DNA of 64,000 nucleotides, taken from Treponema sp. (lineage in GTDB: Bacteria; Spirochaetota; Spirochaetia; Treponematales; Breznakiellaceae). Position numbers and translations under genes: made by a program. Under the pieces are notes generated by a model. That model was given only the letters and a program-made list of their open reading frames with translations. It ran no database searches and was not told the origin of the DNA. Each line of letters begins with the position of its first letter. Position 1 is the stretch's first letter. The stretch is taken from assembly GCA_031254315.1 (NCBI GenBank), contig JAIRUQ010000091.1, positions 1 to 64,000 on the forward strand. The letters are read 5' to 3'. Of the stretch, positions 11,914-22,158 are shown one piece after another.

Positions 11914-14196
11914 ATGGTAACGCAGTTGTCCCCCTACCATTTGGGCAAAGCGCGTGGAGCATATAATTCTTTTAATGTTTTTAATGCGATTTCATGGAAT
12001 TTGCTGGTAGGAATAATAATAACTCTTTTCGCTCTCCGACTTGGCGCTTCGTCAACATACATCGGGCTTATGGGCGCAACTTTTTACATCGCGCTACTTT
12101 TACTTCCACTTGGCAAGGTATTGGCGCGGCGTTTTTCTATAATAGGTATTTTTAGTTTTACATGGATAGTCCGATCAATCTGTATGATATTGGCTGTTGC
12201 TTCTCCGTTTGTTTTTTACGCCGGTTACAGAAATATAGCCTTATTGCTGGTCATGCTTGGAGTTCTCTTTTTCCAGCTTTTCCGCGGCGTTGGAATGATT
12301 GGTAATAATCCTGTTCTAAGCCTTTTGGCAAGCGGTCCTGACAGAGGCAGTTACATGACGCAAATCCAAATCATCAACAGTTCAATAGGAATGTTTGGAA
12401 GTTTTTTGATAGCGATGGTTCTTGGTATGGAACCGCCAATTTTTATTTTTTCAATTTTATTGGGGCTTGGTGTAATTTCAGGGGTCATTAGCGGAAGTAT
12501 AATCAGAAAAGTTCCCGAACCTGCGCTTGAAGAAGATAGCCAAAAGATGAAAATTTCCGATATTTTCAAAGAAGCGCTTTCGCAGGACGCGCTAAAACAT
12601 TTTATGTTTATTCTTTTTCTTGTTGTTCTTGTGTCAGGTGTTACGCGAACATTTGTCGTTGTTTATGCGCGCGAAGTATTTGCCCATAATGACGGATTAA
12701 TCTCTCTTTATTCGGTGTTTGGCGGACTTGGCTATTTAATGGCAGGGATGATAGTAAAGTTTCTGGTTGACAGGCTCGGCGCAAAGCCGCTTTTCCTTGT
12801 CTGCGTTATACTTGGAATTGTTAGTCTAATTCCTGTTATCTTTTTTCCGCACGGAGCTGTAGAAAATGTTACGGGTACAATCCTTTTTATGGTGTTTTTG
12901 TTTTTTATGCTGAACTTTGGCTTTCTTGGCTCGGAAGGAATTGCGCAGACTTATTTTCTCGCACTGGTTCCGCCGGGGAAAATACTGGACATGGGAATTC
13001 TTTACTTCTTTATATTTGGCATTGCCGGAGCCGGAGGTTCATTTCTTTCGGGACTTCTTCTTGACTTCTTGGGTTTAGCAGGGCTATCTCCGTTTGTTTC
13101 TTTTAAAATACTTTTTGCCATTATGATGGTGTTAGCTGTTATCGCTGTTGCAACGCAGAAGAAAATGAAGTCTTTGGGTTCTCTTCCGTTAAGGGGCGCG
13201 CTTGAAGTTATTTTTTCTGTAAGAGACCTTCGCGCTATTAGTCTATTGGATAAACTGAATAAAGCGCAGGATTTATCCGAGGAGAACCGCCTGCTTCTTG
13301 AGTTACACGACACTCCTTCCCATCTTGCAATTGACGGACTTTTAGCGCGCGCCCGCTCTCCTAAACTGGCTACCCGGCAGGAGGCGATCAGGGCATTAGA
13401 AAAATTGCACCGTCTGAGCAAAAATGCGGAAACCGCGCTTATCGACGATGTTGCGAATCATCCGTTTACCACCGCTTATATTTCGGCGCGCACTTTGGGG
13501 AACCACAATTGTTTAGACGCAGTGCCAATACTTAGGGAATCCGCATACTCAGATGATTATATGCTTGCAGGAGAGACATTTGTCGCGCTTGCAAAAATGA
13601 AGGACGAAACTTTCCGCCCGGAGATAGAAAAAATCATTCAAAACTCGCAAAACCCAAGATTGATGATTCTAGGCGCGGAAGCTTTGGGAGTTTACCACAA
13701 TGGAGAGTCTATTCCAGTGTTATTTGACATTTTGCGTGAGAAAGTTCAGCCGCCGTATCTAAGGGACGAGATTATGCTGGCGATTACCGCGATTCTTGAT
13801 ACGCAAAAAAAGTTTTACAAGATTTTAGCTCGCTATTCTGCGGACAATTCCCTTGCGTTTCCTTTGGCTATGGACGAAGCGGATTCAACTTTAGAATTTG
13901 TAAGTACTGCTCTGAGTAAAAAGAAAATACCTTATGAAAGTTTAGTAGGTATGAAGTCTCTTGCCGAAAGATTTAAAGATGCGGCAGAAAACTACGCTAG
14001 AAAAAAAGACGGCGCGGAATTATCACGCATTGTAATAGAAATGCCGGACGAATATTCAAGAGTTGGAAGCGCTATAAAGCTTGTCCTTTCCGAGGCGTTA
14101 CTCGATGAGGATTTAAACGCTTATGATTGTATGCGTTTGTTAATAATACATTGGGCGGCTCAGGAATTACGCATCTGGGTTGCGATGGTAAGGTGA
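11914..14196 (+). CDS. MFS transporter with C-terminal HEAT-like repeat extension
   Basis: ~12 hydrophobic segments up to about residue 430, followed by ~300 aa of helical HEAT-like repeats. Confidence 0.8.
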   Translation: MVTQLSPYHLGKARGAYNSFNVFNAISWNLLVGIIITLFALRLGASSTYIGLMGATFYIALLLLPLGKVLARRFSIIGIFSFTWIVRSICMILAVASPFVFYAGYRNIALLLVMLGVLFFQLFRGVGMIGNNPVLSLLASGPDRGSYMTQIQIINSSIGMFGSFLIAMVLGMEPPIFIFSILLGLGVISGVISGSIIRKVPEPALEEDSQKMKISDIFKEALSQDALKHFMFILFLVVLVSGVTRTFVVVYAREVFAHNDGLISLYSVFGGLGYLMAGMIVKFLVDRLGAKPLFLVCVILGIVSLIPVIFFPHGAVENVTGTILFMVFLFFMLNFGFLGSEGIAQTYFLALVPPGKILDMGILYFFIFGIAGAGGSFLSGLLLDFLGLAGLSPFVSFKILFAIMMVLAVIAVATQKKMKSLGSLPLRGALEVIFSVRDLRAISLLDKLNKAQDLSEENRLLLELHDTPSHLAIDGLLARARSPKLATRQEAIRALEKLHRLSKNAETALIDDVANHPFTTAYISARTLGNHNCLDAVPILRESAYSDDYMLAGETFVALAKMKDETFRPEIEKIIQNSQNPRLMILGAEALGVYHNGESIPVLFDILREKVQPPYLRDEIMLAITAILDTQKKFYKILARYSADNSLAFPLAMDEADSTLEFVSTALSKKKIPYESLVGMKSLAERFKDAAENYARKKDGAELSRIVIEMPDEYSRVGSAIKLVLSEALLDEDLNAYDCMRLLIIHWAAQELRIWVAMVR

Positions 14197-14198
14197 TT

Positions 14199-15596
14199 AT
14201 GAGCGATAAACCGGATGCCGCAGGACAGATTGGAACTGAGCCTATCGGTAAATTACTGCTAAAATTTTCTATTCCCGCGATAACAGGGATGGTGGTTAAC
14301 GCTCTTTACAATATTATAGATCGCATCTTTGTCGGGCAGGGCGTGAATGAACTTGCCCTCGGCGGACTTTCCCTCGTGCTCCCTATAATGACGATTGGTA
14401 TGGCGTTTGCGATGCTCTTTGGAATAGGAGCGGCAAATATGATCTCAATGCGGCTTGGGCAAAAACGGCTCAAGGAAGCCGAGAACGCTCTTAACCACTG
14501 TTTCTTTTTGTTGACAGGCATAGGTCTTTTGATGCTGGTGTTAGGGCTTATTTTCCTTGACCCGCTTTTTTCGCTTGTAGGGAACAAGGGGGACAGTGAG
14601 TCCCTCAGTTACGCGAAAGATTATTTTCGCATAACACTCTACGGCTCTGTTTTCTTTATGGTGAGCTTTGGACTGTCTCACTGTACAAGGGCGCAGGGGT
14701 TTCCTGCCGTTACCATGATTGGAATGATACTTGGCGCGGTTCTTAATATCATTTTAGACCCAATTTTTATTTTTGGATTAAAGTGGGGAGTTGAAGGTGC
14801 GGCATGGGCGACTGTCATTTCCCAGTTTGCTTCAACTGTTTATATACTAAGATTTGTTTTAAGCAAAAAAGCGGTAGTTAAGCTCTCGCCCCGTATTTTC
14901 AAGCCGGATTTTTCCGTTATTATGCAGATCATGGCTTTTGGTTCTGCTCAGTTTTTACTGCAATTCTTAATGTCTGCTGTTCAACTGCTGAACAATAAAA
15001 GCGCGGGCTGGTACGGAGAGGCGGCTTTGGGTGTGGCAAACGGCGGCGATATCGCTCTTTCGGGAATGGGTATTATCGGACCAATCTTAATGATGATACT
15101 TATGCCTGTCTTTGGAATTAATCAGGGCGCACAGCCGATATTGGGTTATAATTACGGCGCGAAATTGTACCGCCGTGTGTTACGCGCATATTTAGGTGCA
15201 ATTGGCGCGGCTACGATAATCTGCGTTACAGGCTTTGCGATAGTTCAGATTTTTGCTGTTCAACTGGTAAGTGTATTTGCGCCCGATGGAAGCGATGCTC
15301 TGATGTACTTTACACCAAGGGCAATGCGGATAATGCTTCTGCTGTTGCCGCTTGCCGGCTTTCAGATTGTATCAACCAACCTCTTTGTTGTTACAGGACG
15401 TCCCAAAATATCAATTTTTCTCTCTATGTTGCGGCAGTGTATCGCCCTTATCCCCTGTATTCTCATTTTTGGCAATATTTGGGGTCTTTGGGGCGTGGTT
15501 TCTGCGGCTCCTGTCGCCGACGGTTTCTCCTTTATAATTACCGGTATTTTGATTTTCTTTGAATTGAGGAAACTTAACCGCCACTTGACGGAATGA
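14199..15596 (+). CDS. MATE family efflux transporter
   Basis: IGKLLLKFSIPAITGMVVNALYNIIDRIFVGQGVNELALGG typical MATE N-terminus; ATG at 14199 directly follows the MFS stop. Confidence 0.93.
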   Translation: MSDKPDAAGQIGTEPIGKLLLKFSIPAITGMVVNALYNIIDRIFVGQGVNELALGGLSLVLPIMTIGMAFAMLFGIGAANMISMRLGQKRLKEAENALNHCFFLLTGIGLLMLVLGLIFLDPLFSLVGNKGDSESLSYAKDYFRITLYGSVFFMVSFGLSHCTRAQGFPAVTMIGMILGAVLNIILDPIFIFGLKWGVEGAAWATVISQFASTVYILRFVLSKKAVVKLSPRIFKPDFSVIMQIMAFGSAQFLLQFLMSAVQLLNNKSAGWYGEAALGVANGGDIALSGMGIIGPILMMILMPVFGINQGAQPILGYNYGAKLYRRVLRAYLGAIGAATIICVTGFAIVQIFAVQLVSVFAPDGSDALMYFTPRAMRIMLLLLPLAGFQIVSTNLFVVTGRPKISIFLSMLRQCIALIPCILIFGNIWGLWGVVSAAPVADGFSFIITGILIFFELRKLNRHLTE

Positions 15597-15619
15597 CATA
15601 GTTTTTATAAACTTTATAT

Positions 15620-18316
15620 ATGGGTTCCGGCAGAGGATTTTTTTCCTCAATTGTTGTTAAAATAGTCGCGGTTTTTACTGTGCTCCTCGTGATTCTGATA
15701 GGCGTAGGACTTGGTTTATCTTTGGCTATGACCGCGAATATTAAAAATCAGGAAAACTTTTTTGAATTCTCGCCTGCGTTGCCGACAAAACTTTTGGATA
15801 TTAACGGCACGCTCATTACCGAATTCTCGTCTGATGAAAAGCGGGAACTTGTTTCTTTAAGTGAATTGCCAAGGCATTTAGTCTACGCCGTCATTGCGCG
15901 TGAAGATGCGGATTTTTACAATCACCGGGGCTTTAGTGTCAAAGGGACATTTCGCGCCGTTGCCGGACGGTTTATTGGCAAAGACTGGGGCGGCGGTTCT
16001 ACAATTACCCAGCAGGTAGCCGGAACGCTTTACTGTGACCGTACCGACCGTTCAGTAAAGCGAAAAATAAAAGAGTTATGGTGGTCTTTACAGCTTGAAC
16101 GGCGTTTTACAAAAAACGAAATTCTGGAAATTTATATGAACCAGATGCCGATGGGTCCTGGAACTTACGGAGTTGAGACAGCAAGCAGATATTTCTTTAA
16201 GCACAGTTCAAGAGAGGTAACCCTTGCAGAAGCCGCGGTATTGTCAGTTTTGCTTTCCGCTCCAAGCCGTTTTGATCCGTTAAGAAATCCCGATCTTGCA
16301 ATGAACCGTCAGCATTATGTACTGGAGCGAATGATAAAACTAGGGTATGCCGATGCGGATGAGGCTGAAAGATCGTATGAAGAATATTGGGCTAACTTTG
16401 ACTGGACAAGACCTGCTATTTCAGCGTATTACAACCGCGAAGACAAGGCTCCTTGGTTCAGCGAATATGTACGCCGTGAACTGGATAATATGTTGTACGG
16501 TTCGATGGATTATTACCGCGATGGTTATGTCGTATATACAACTCTCAATCTTGCCCATCAGGAAGCGGCGGAAAAGTTTTTTGCCGAAGGACTGGCAAAA
16601 GGTAACAGGGAATATGCCGCTACAAACAGGATGGGCAATTCTCAGGCTGAACGAGTTTATGTGCCTATCGTAGATTTATTGACATTAGCTTTTAATTTAA
16701 CGGATATTCGTATGGTTGCGTCAGAACAAAGCCAAGTGAGAGCCGTTTCACGTTACACAAGAAATGTTAATCCCGTTGCAGATATGATGGCTTTGATGTT
16801 TGGTCTTCCCGAACTTAAAACTATAACCGGAAAAGGTTTCGATCAGCTTCGAGAAAACACCGAACAAAATCAGGTAGAGGGTGCGCTTATTTCAATTGAA
16901 AATGATACCGGATATATTACCGCTATTGTCGGCGGTTCAAAATATGATGAGTCAAACCAGCTTATACGCGCAACCCAGTCCAATGTTCAGCCCGGTTCCG
17001 CGTACAAGCCGCTTTATTATTCCGCCGCGATAGACAGCCGTCTGGTTACACCTGCGACCATGATTTACGATATGCCGATGGCGTTTCACAATGAAGACGG
17101 CACTCCTTATGTTCCGTCTAACTACGGCGGAGCGTGGAGAGGCTCTATTTTACTTTATGGCGCACTCGCGCTTTCGCTGAATATACCGTCATTAAAAGTT
17201 CTTGAAACAATCGGCTTTGATGCCGCGATTAGCAGATCCGCTTTGCTTTTGGACGTTGATGATTCCAGAATCAGAAGCACTTTTCCTAGAGTTTTTCCTT
17301 TAGGTTTGGGCATTATTGCCACTTCGCCGTTAAAGATGGCAAGAGCGTTTTCTATTTTTGCAAATAACGGGCGCGTTGTTACCCCAATTGCTATTCGTAC
17401 TGTTGAAGATCGTAACGGCAGAGTTATTCTTGATGTTGAAAGAGATACGCGCCAAAGCCAGCGGCGGCTTGCGAACAATGGTCAGCTTATCACTCCTCAG
17501 AACGCCTATATAATGACAAGAATGTTGGAGTTTGGCGTAACGGGTGGTACTCTCTTTTATGGAAGTGAGGGGGGGGCGAAGTTTACCTATAGGGACAGTG
17601 CAGGCAATCAATTTAGGATGCCTGTTGCCGGAAAATCGGGAACTACACAAAACTGGTCGGACGCATGGTCGGTAGGGTACAGTCCCTATTATACATCAGC
17701 CGTATGGTACGGTTTTGACAAGCCCGGTAATTCTTTGGGTATTTCTCAATCAGGCGCGGCGCTTGCGGTTCCTGTTTGGGCTGATTATATGCGTGAGATT
17801 CACAGAGGTCTTCCGCAAAGAGGCTTTTCAAGACCGGGCGGCGTAGTAGACGCTACTGTTTGCAGAAAGTCCGGTCTCTTGCCGACTGATGCCTGTACTG
17901 ACGGGAGAGTTACACTTCCGTTCCTTGCGGGAACAGTACCCGCAAGATACTGCGACATCCACGTAGAGGGAGGCAGACCAAATTATCAGCCGGGTCTTCC
18001 AACAAACTCAGACATATGGTCGGGCGGCTTCGATACTAATATCTTTGATGATATGATGCCTACACTACCAGAAGGTTTTTCACTTGATTTACCGGCAAGC
18101 CCACCGGAAAATCCACCGCAAAGAGGAAATACCAGAACGCCAGCGAGAAACAATAGAAATAACCGTAATTCCACAGATGATACTCCACAGTCAAATAATA
18201 CTCCGGGCGGTAATACTCCGGCTGTAATACCTGATACTTCCAGACCTGCTCAAAGAGAGGAAGATGAAGAAGGCGCAGGTAATGATTATTTACCGTCATG
18301 GGATCAGCTTAATTAA
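15620..18316 (+). CDS. Penicillin-binding protein 1A-type (transglycosylase/transpeptidase)
   Basis: EDADFYNHRGF and GGGSTITQQ GT51 motifs; SAYKPLYY and KSGTT transpeptidase motifs. Confidence 0.95.
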   Translation: MGSGRGFFSSIVVKIVAVFTVLLVILIGVGLGLSLAMTANIKNQENFFEFSPALPTKLLDINGTLITEFSSDEKRELVSLSELPRHLVYAVIAREDADFYNHRGFSVKGTFRAVAGRFIGKDWGGGSTITQQVAGTLYCDRTDRSVKRKIKELWWSLQLERRFTKNEILEIYMNQMPMGPGTYGVETASRYFFKHSSREVTLAEAAVLSVLLSAPSRFDPLRNPDLAMNRQHYVLERMIKLGYADADEAERSYEEYWANFDWTRPAISAYYNREDKAPWFSEYVRRELDNMLYGSMDYYRDGYVVYTTLNLAHQEAAEKFFAEGLAKGNREYAATNRMGNSQAERVYVPIVDLLTLAFNLTDIRMVASEQSQVRAVSRYTRNVNPVADMMALMFGLPELKTITGKGFDQLRENTEQNQVEGALISIENDTGYITAIVGGSKYDESNQLIRATQSNVQPGSAYKPLYYSAAIDSRLVTPATMIYDMPMAFHNEDGTPYVPSNYGGAWRGSILLYGALALSLNIPSLKVLETIGFDAAISRSALLLDVDDSRIRSTFPRVFPLGLGIIATSPLKMARAFSIFANNGRVVTPIAIRTVEDRNGRVILDVERDTRQSQRRLANNGQLITPQNAYIMTRMLEFGVTGGTLFYGSEGGAKFTYRDSAGNQFRMPVAGKSGTTQNWSDAWSVGYSPYYTSAVWYGFDKPGNSLGISQSGAALAVPVWADYMREIHRGLPQRGFSRPGGVVDATVCRKSGLLPTDACTDGRVTLPFLAGTVPARYCDIHVEGGRPNYQPGLPTNSDIWSGGFDTNIFDDMMPTLPEGFSLDLPASPPENPPQRGNTRTPARNNRNNRNSTDDTPQSNNTPGGNTPAVIPDTSRPAQREEDEEGAGNDYLPSWDQLN

Positions 18317-18321
18317 GATAC

Positions 18322-18350
18322 TTGACATAACCCTCGGTTTTAATTAGTTT
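18322..18350 (+). promoter_or_regulatory. Putative sigma70-type promoter for tRNA-Cys
   Basis: TTGACA, 17-nt spacer, TAGTTT; about 7 nt before the tRNA 5' end. Confidence 0.5.
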
Positions 18351-18357
18351 AGAGATA

Positions 18358-18429
18358 GGCGCCGTACCCAAGCGGTAAGGGAGCGGTCTGCAAAACCGTT
18401 ATGCATCAGTTCGATTCTGATCGGCGCCT
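18358..18429 (+). tRNA. tRNA-Cys (GCA)
   Basis: GGCGCCG/CGGCGCC acceptor, anticodon loop CTGCAAA (GCA), T-arm ATCAG-TTCGATT-CTGAT; no encoded CCA. Confidence 0.95.
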
Positions 18430-18437
18430 TTAATTTT

Positions 18438-19754
18438 ATGGATGACTCACGTTCATATTATCTTCTTCTATTTATTTCTTTGGCTGTTCTGTTGGGGCTT
18501 AATTTGTTCTTTTCTTTGTGCGAAACAAGTTTTTCAGCGTTAAGCAGGATAAAACTTAAAAATATCGCGGCTGGAAACAAGAATAAACGCAGAGCGTCGC
18601 GGGCGCGTCTTGTTCTTAAAATGCTTGAATCATACGACAAACTCCTTTCCTCAATATTGATAGGAAATACTATCGTCAATATTACCGCCTCCGCTCTTGC
18701 GGCAGTGCTTTTTTTCAATTTATTTGGCGCAAAAGGAGTTGGTATCGCAACTATGGGATTAACGCTGATTGTGCTTCTCTTCTGCGAAATTTCTCCCAAA
18801 ACGCTTGCGAAGGAATCCCCTGAACTTACAGCTATCAGGGTTTCTCCCTTTATGCGTTTTTTTATCATTATCTTTTCTCCGTTCAGCTACCTTACCGGAG
18901 CATGGAAAAAAGTTATCGTTAAAATATTTCCTGTAAAAGCGGACAGGACGATGACAGAAGATGAGCTTTTAACATTTGTAGAAGAAGTCAGGCAGGACGG
19001 CGGGATAAATATTCATGAAGAGCAGATGATCCGTCAGGCAATTGATTTTGACGACCTTATAGTTTCGGAAATTTACACGCCGCGCATTGATGTAGCGGCA
19101 GTTTCAGAAGCCTCAACTATAGAAGAAATCGACCGTGTGTTTATCGAAACCGGTTTTTCGCGGCTTCCCATTTTTCAGGATTCAATTGATAACATAAAAG
19201 GTGTTATTTTGTTAAAAGATTTTTATCATAAAGTGATGAAAGGTTTGAAAACTCTGCCGGAGATTATTAATCCTGTAGTCTTTATTACAAAGACGATAAA
19301 AATAGCGAAGCTTTTAAAGACATTGCAGGCAAAACAGTCGCACCTTGCGGTAATTGTAGATGAACACGGCGGCACTTTGGGAATTGTAACAATAGAAGAT
19401 ATTGTAGAAGAGTTGATAGGTGAAATATGGGACGAACACGATGAAAAAGTTGAACCTGTCAAGAAAGACAACAGCGGAGGTTTTACCGTACTTGGCAGTG
19501 TAAACTTTGGCGATATGCTGAAAGCAATAGCGGTAAACGGAATTGATGAAGATAAAATCCCAAACACCACTGTAGCGAATTGGATTATGGAAAACCTTGG
19601 CAGATTGCCGCATAACGGCGAAATTTTGACATGGCAATATTTAACAATAAAAGTGTTAAAAGTTATAAAACAAAGAGTTATGGAAGTTAAAATTAACATA
19701 GATTTAACTAAAAAAGAAGAAAAGACAGATTCATCAGAAGGAGAGGGTTTATGA
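18438..19754 (+). CDS. CNNM/CBS-domain (HlyC/CorC family) membrane protein
   Basis: N-terminal DUF21-type membrane domain, CBS pair (PRIDVAAVSEAST..., GTLGIVTIEDIVEELIGEIWDEHD), C-terminal transporter-associated domain. Confidence 0.93.
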   Translation: MDDSRSYYLLLFISLAVLLGLNLFFSLCETSFSALSRIKLKNIAAGNKNKRRASRARLVLKMLESYDKLLSSILIGNTIVNITASALAAVLFFNLFGAKGVGIATMGLTLIVLLFCEISPKTLAKESPELTAIRVSPFMRFFIIIFSPFSYLTGAWKKVIVKIFPVKADRTMTEDELLTFVEEVRQDGGINIHEEQMIRQAIDFDDLIVSEIYTPRIDVAAVSEASTIEEIDRVFIETGFSRLPIFQDSIDNIKGVILLKDFYHKVMKGLKTLPEIINPVVFITKTIKIAKLLKTLQAKQSHLAVIVDEHGGTLGIVTIEDIVEELIGEIWDEHDEKVEPVKKDNSGGFTVLGSVNFGDMLKAIAVNGIDEDKIPNTTVANWIMENLGRLPHNGEILTWQYLTIKVLKVIKQRVMEVKINIDLTKKEEKTDSSEGEGL

Positions 19755-21358
19755 AAAGGAAGATGTGCTTTTTACTTATTGCGTTTTTATTAGCCGGGAA
19801 TCTTTTTGCGACGGCGATTCAGGAGAGGGATTCCGCAAGGAGAAGCGGAGAAATAGTTCCTAATACAGGAGAGCGAAGCGCCGATCTTATTCTGCTTCAC
19901 ACAAACGATTTCCACGGCGCTTTATTGCCCAATAACGGGCAAGGTGGTCTTGCAGAACTGTCCGCATTTATAAAGTCTGTAAAAGCCTCTAATGCCAATG
20001 TTCTTCTGGTTGATGCCGGTGATTTTAACACAGGCAGTGCGCTTTCTAACATGTTTAATGCGGAGCCTGTCATTCGCGGATTTAACATCATGGGATATGA
20101 TGCTGTAACTTTTGGAAACCACGAGTTTGACGGAACTCTGGAAACACTTAATGCGCAAATTGCAATGGCGGAATTTCCCTTTGTTTCATCAAACATTATG
20201 CTCCCAAACGGCTCGTACCTTGGCGGTAACAGATATATTGTAAAACGGTACGGTAATTTTTCGGTGGGAATATTCGGGATTACAACCCTGCGCACGCGAA
20301 GTATCGCAAGTCCCGATGACTCGCTCGTGTTTTTGGATGAATTAGAGGCGGCGCGTGAGACAGTTGACATTTTGCGTAACACAGAAAGAGTTGATATTGT
20401 CATTGCTCTTACTCACATGGGAAATATAATAGAAACAACTGATCATATAACGTCTATAAGACTTGCGAAACGGATTGAAGGAATCGATATTATTGTTGAT
20501 GGTCATTCTCATTCTCTTTTTACTGAGCCAAGAAGAGCAGGGGATAGCTGGGTTGTTACCGCAAATGAAATGGGAAAATATCTGGGGTATGGAAAGTTGT
20601 ACATACAGAACGGAAGGCTTGTTGATTTCTCATGGCTGGCAGTACCAATTGGACCTAATGCACCGCCCTCTTTTGATCCCGTGCCTGATGTCACTGAAAT
20701 TACGGCAATGTTAGCTCCTTATATCGAAAGAGGAAATGCCGTCTTAAAAGAAGTAATCGGAATAGCGTCTGATACATTTGTATTCGGAAACCGTCTAACC
20801 CGCTATCAAGAGACCGCGCTTGGTAATTTAATTACAGACGCTAATGTCTGGTTCTTAAGGAATGTAAGCAACATGGAGATTGATTTTGCTTTTCATAACG
20901 GCGGCAATATGCGTGCTGAACTTCCTGCAGGACCAATTACACAGGAACGAATCTTAACAATACTCCCATTTGAAAACTATCTGCATGTTGTATCAATGAC
21001 CGGATCGCAGTTAATTGAGTTATTCGATTTTATCGCGACAATTTCGCAGGGAAACGGAGGCTTCCCTCAATTCTCCAGCGATGTGCGCCTTACAATCGAT
21101 AAAACAACCGGAAACGGAATAATAAGGGATTTAACTATTGGTGGCGAACCTGTTGATCCGCAGAGGATATACCGTCTTTGTACCAACGATTATATTCTTG
21201 GCGGCGGCGATGATTACGCGCCAATGCTAAACGCGACAGATCGTTTTAACACTTCGCTTTTGCTCTCGTATGCTGTAAATGAATACATAAGAGCGAATGG
21301 AGCGGTTAGCCCTGTTGTTGACGGAAGGATGACCATAGTAGGCGGAGTAACGCCGTAA
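19751..21358 (+). CDS. 5'-nucleotidase/UshA-family metallophosphatase
   Basis: LLHTNDFHGALLP, GDFNTGS, FGNHEFDGT, VDGHSHS motifs; C-terminal 5_nucleotid_C domain. Confidence 0.93.
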   Translation: MKRKMCFLLIAFLLAGNLFATAIQERDSARRSGEIVPNTGERSADLILLHTNDFHGALLPNNGQGGLAELSAFIKSVKASNANVLLVDAGDFNTGSALSNMFNAEPVIRGFNIMGYDAVTFGNHEFDGTLETLNAQIAMAEFPFVSSNIMLPNGSYLGGNRYIVKRYGNFSVGIFGITTLRTRSIASPDDSLVFLDELEAARETVDILRNTERVDIVIALTHMGNIIETTDHITSIRLAKRIEGIDIIVDGHSHSLFTEPRRAGDSWVVTANEMGKYLGYGKLYIQNGRLVDFSWLAVPIGPNAPPSFDPVPDVTEITAMLAPYIERGNAVLKEVIGIASDTFVFGNRLTRYQETALGNLITDANVWFLRNVSNMEIDFAFHNGGNMRAELPAGPITQERILTILPFENYLHVVSMTGSQLIELFDFIATISQGNGGFPQFSSDVRLTIDKTTGNGIIRDLTIGGEPVDPQRIYRLCTNDYILGGGDDYAPMLNATDRFNTSLLLSYAVNEYIRANGAVSPVVDGRMTIVGGVTP

Positions 21359-21372
21359 ATTTGGAATCACGA

Positions 21373-21401
21373 TTGACAAACCTCGAAATGTATGGTATTC
21401 T
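21373..21401 (+). promoter_or_regulatory. Predicted sigma70-type promoter
   Basis: TTGACA-17 nt-TATTCT upstream of ORF 21433. Confidence 0.7.
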
Positions 21402-21432
21402 TTTCTGAAATATCGGCGATAAGGAGAAATAT

Positions 21433-22101
21433 ATGCGTAAATTTTTTTCCATCCAATGCGTTTTGTTGATTTTATCCCTCGCGTTCGCATCTTGCGCAAG
21501 CAACGCTCAATCAGCGAGTAGGGAAGCGTCTTCTGCGGAAGATTCCGAGCATAGAAGGGCAGGAGAACAAAATGAGTCCGATAGCCGGATGATAACATAT
21601 TCGGTAAATCTTCGTCTGTCCGTTGAAAATGTTGAAGAGACAAAAAGAACAATCACAGAGCAAGTTGGGAATTTTGACGGATATATTACAAGAGAGACGG
21701 GCAACTATATTACAGCAAGAATCCCGGCGCAAAACATGGATAGTTTTCTTGTAGTAGCGAGAGAGAACGGAAAAATTGAAAGTGAGACAAGGACAGGAGC
21801 CGATATTACAGAGCAATACCGCGATAATGTTATAAGATTGGAAAGTTTAAAAAATATCAGAGAGAGGTACTTGCTGTTGCTTCAAAGAGCGAATAATGTC
21901 GCAGAAATGATAAGTATCGAAAGAGAACTTGAGCGCATAAATACACAAATCGAATTATTGGAAGGGAAAATAAAGTACGCTGAAATGAGCGTAGCGTATT
22001 CAGATATAACAGTAAGTTGTTTTGAAAGAGCAAAACCGGGTCCGCTTGGCTGGGTCTTTTACGGATTGTTTCTTGGACTAAAATGGCTTTTTGTATGGTG
22101 A
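21433..22101 (+). CDS. DUF4349-like lipoprotein
   Basis: Lipobox LAFASCAS; VNLRLSVENVEETKRTITEQVGNFDGYI and coiled-coil IERELERINTQIELLEGKIKYAEMSVAYSDITV. Confidence 0.8.
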   Translation: MRKFFSIQCVLLILSLAFASCASNAQSASREASSAEDSEHRRAGEQNESDSRMITYSVNLRLSVENVEETKRTITEQVGNFDGYITRETGNYITARIPAQNMDSFLVVARENGKIESETRTGADITEQYRDNVIRLESLKNIRERYLLLLQRANNVAEMISIERELERINTQIELLEGKIKYAEMSVAYSDITVSCFERAKPGPLGWVFYGLFLGLKWLFVW

Positions 22102-22103
22102 GG

Positions 22104-22139
22104 GGTAACTTCTAAAGATTTCAGTTTTTAGAAGTTACC
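22104..22139 (+). terminator. Rho-independent terminator
   Basis: GGTAACTTCTAAA...TTTAGAAGTTACC followed by tgtttttccgttttt; between convergent genes. Confidence 0.88.
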
Positions 22140-22158
22140 TGTTTTTCCGTTTTTGCTT

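Noticed and set aside
13002-13421. 139-aa minus-strand ORF inside the MFS-HEAT gene
   Set aside because: Antisense shadow ORF without domain signal.
14127-14198. Upstream extension of the MATE ORF overlapping the MFS gene
   Set aside because: ATG at 14199 directly after the MFS stop fits the MATE N-terminus; the extension is out-of-frame MFS sequence.
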